A DNA stretch of 64,000 bases from Massilia rhizosphaerae (lineage in GTDB: Bacteria; Pseudomonadota; Gammaproteobacteria; Burkholderiales; Burkholderiaceae_D). The DNA is taken from contig NZ_JADKYX010000011.1 of the NCBI RefSeq assembly GCF_016093545.1, forward strand, positions 155,615-219,614, written 5' to 3'. This document shows positions 62,733-64,000 of this stretch, piece after piece. Under the pieces are notes generated by a model. That model was given only the letters and a program-made list of their open reading frames with translations, was not told the origin of the DNA and made no database searches. Each line of letters opens with the position of its first letter. Positions within the stretch are counted from its first letter, which is position 1. A program made the position numbers and the translations under genes.

Positions 62733-64000
62733 ATGGCGACGACGCTGAGAGACACCTTTTCTGTCACCCGGTTCTCGTTCTGGGCTGGCGCACTGCTGTC
62801 TTCTCTGGTCGGCAGCCTGTTGTACATGTTCACGGCACGTTCGATCGAGAGCGATGCCGAGGCCCGCTTCATCAGTCATGCCAAACACGCGCAAAGCGTG
62901 ATCAACGTTCGGGTGAAATCCTATACGGACCTGCTGCGCGCCACAGGCAGCATGATCCAGAGTTCGGACGTACTGACGCATCAGAATTTCCACGAATTCG
63001 TGCTTGGACTGGATCTGGTCAACAATTTCCCTGCGGTCGACTACATCAATTACGCAGTCCAGGTCCCTCGAGAGCAGCGCCAGGCCTTCGTCGACGAATT
63101 GAGCGCGAGCGTGGCCCGCATCTTCGACAAGCCGGTCGAGCTGGACATCGCGCCGCCGGGAATCCGGCCGTCCTACCTTGTCGTGGCCTTCGTCGAACCC
63201 GCGCCGCCGGGAGCGCAATACTATGGCATCGATCTGATGGCCAACCGTTATTTCGGGACCAAACTGATCGACGAGCGCGATAGCGGCATGATTTTTTCGA
63301 CGGGTACGCCGATTCCCATGTTGTCGCGTCCGAACAATATCTATATGGGTATGCGCATGCCGGTCTACCACAAAGGCCTGCCGCTGGGCACGGTCGACGA
63401 GCGGCGCGCCGCCTACACGGGTTCCCTTGGCATCGCATTCAGTATCCGCAAGTTGCTGCATGGCGTAATGGACGAGGTCCCGGTCCACGGTCTGCGCATG
63501 ACGCTATACGACGTCGGTCCGGGCATCGACGCGCATGGCCAGGCCACCCTTGGCAAACCGCTCGCGCTGTTCGACAGTCTGGGCACCCCGGCCGAGCCTA
63601 CGCCGCTGCTCGACACCGGCGACGATGTCTTCTCGACGACCCTGCCGCTGGATTTCAACGGGCGGCCGTGGAAGACGACCTTCAGCGCCCCCAAGGCCTC
63701 CCTGTACACCGAATTCGACGACTATTACCCGAAGCTGATGATGGCCTTCGGCTTTCTCGGCTCCATCCTGTTGTACGCCCTGCTGCACACGCTGACCTCG
63801 TCGCGCCGCGCCGCCCTCGCGCTCGCGCAGGAAATGACGAGCGAACTGCGCGAAAGCCAGACCAAGCTGCAGTTGTCGCACCAGAAGCTCAGGCGCCTGG
63901 CCGACCACGCCTACCAGATCAAGGAAATGGAACGCAAGCGCATCGCGCGCGAGATCCACGACGACCTCGGCCAGAGCCTGCTCGCGCTGCGCATCGAGGC
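62733..64000 (+). CDS. CHASE-domain sensor histidine kinase 3 (3' end beyond window)
   Basis: The third paralogue: the reading frame is open from the ATG at 62733 to the window end (422 codons) with no stop. It has the same N-terminal helix (FSVTRFSFWAGALLSSLVGS), a sensor that again differs from the other two (RATGSMIQSSDVLTHQNFHEFV, PPGIRPSYLVVAFVE), the second helix and His409 in AREIHDDLGQ. From about base 63670 it is nearly identical to kinase 2. Upstream it lacks the CTAGGTTCGCG element found before kinases 1 and 2. A third repeat protein may follow outside the window. Confidence 0.9.
   Translation, partial: MATTLRDTFSVTRFSFWAGALLSSLVGSLLYMFTARSIESDAEARFISHAKHAQSVINVRVKSYTDLLRATGSMIQSSDVLTHQNFHEFVLGLDLVNNFPAVDYINYAVQVPREQRQAFVDELSASVARIFDKPVELDIAPPGIRPSYLVVAFVEPAPPGAQYYGIDLMANRYFGTKLIDERDSGMIFSTGTPIPMLSRPNNIYMGMRMPVYHKGLPLGTVDERRAAYTGSLGIAFSIRKLLHGVMDEVPVHGLRMTLYDVGPGIDAHGQATLGKPLALFDSLGTPAEPTPLLDTGDDVFSTTLPLDFNGRPWKTTFSAPKASLYTEFDDYYPKLMMAFGFLGSILLYALLHTLTSSRRAALALAQEMTSELRESQTKLQLSHQKLRRLADHAYQIKEMERKRIAREIHDDLGQSLLALRIE

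Overview
The window looks like a chromosome segment of a high-GC betaproteobacterium. Oxalobacteraceae of the Massilia/Telluria type is my best guess, inferred from codon bias, the rpsP-rimM-trmD-rplS operon, DUF3579 and DUF3597 proteins, a GlcNAc-use cluster and a protease-bearing flagellin. No tRNA, rRNA, CRISPR array or intact transposase was seen. Most of the window is ordinary chromosomal sequence with three or four accessory patches.

Layout. 1-900: a bufferin-type copper-peptide locus (bufA and the start of bufB, reading leftward off the edge) and a YjfB-like small protein. 986-4436: mobB, the type II secretion accessory genes gspB and exeA/gspA, and two uncharacterised small genes. 4732-10400: a DUF2807 beta-helix protein, a CocE/NonD hydrolase, htpX and an AI-2E-type transporter. 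10408-14962: a GlcNAc/chitin-sugar operon (kinase, nagA, SIS deaminase/isomerase, GH3 hexosaminidase) behind a near-consensus promoter and repeated AATACC half-sites. 15148-23171: a TPR protein, a REP-like repeat patch, a flavodoxin-fold oxidoreductase, a GntR/UTRA regulator, an SDR, an M16 protease and a CBS protein. 23283-25004: an odd effector-like alpha/beta-hydrolase candidate. 25197-29520: DUF3579, an AmpE/CobD-like membrane protein, a Nudix hydrolase and the ribosomal operon. 29726-35119: a TM2 protein, a histidine-rich lipoprotein, an acyl-CoA dehydrogenase with etfA/etfB, and tusA. 35435-38050: alaS. 38282-39998: a flagellinolysin (flagellin with an inserted HExxH protease) under its own sigma-28 promoter. 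40014-44443: GDPD, DUF1294, DUF3597 and neighbours, trpS. 44744-51665: a glycosidase/RmlD fusion, a KefB/C-type antiporter, a CoA-transferase, a MORN protein and a coiled-coil protein. 51814-54324: a four-gene J-domain operon of unknown role. 54530-56278: glnS.

56384-64000 is the most unusual part. A two-gene unit is repeated: a CHASE-domain histidine kinase followed by a protein with a GRDP-like (WHxHxLDT) N-terminal domain and a C-terminal array of short Cys repeats (AYCAGPWD seven times in the first copy, YCASPR six times in the second). Three kinases and two repeat proteins are visible, and the third kinase runs off the end. The kinase halves are almost identical while the sensor halves have diverged. 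The DNA upstream of both repeat-protein genes is conserved, and a second conserved block lies upstream of the first two kinases. This suggests a paralogous sensor/repeat-peptide system. Its ligand, response regulator and any peptide-modifying enzyme are not in the window.
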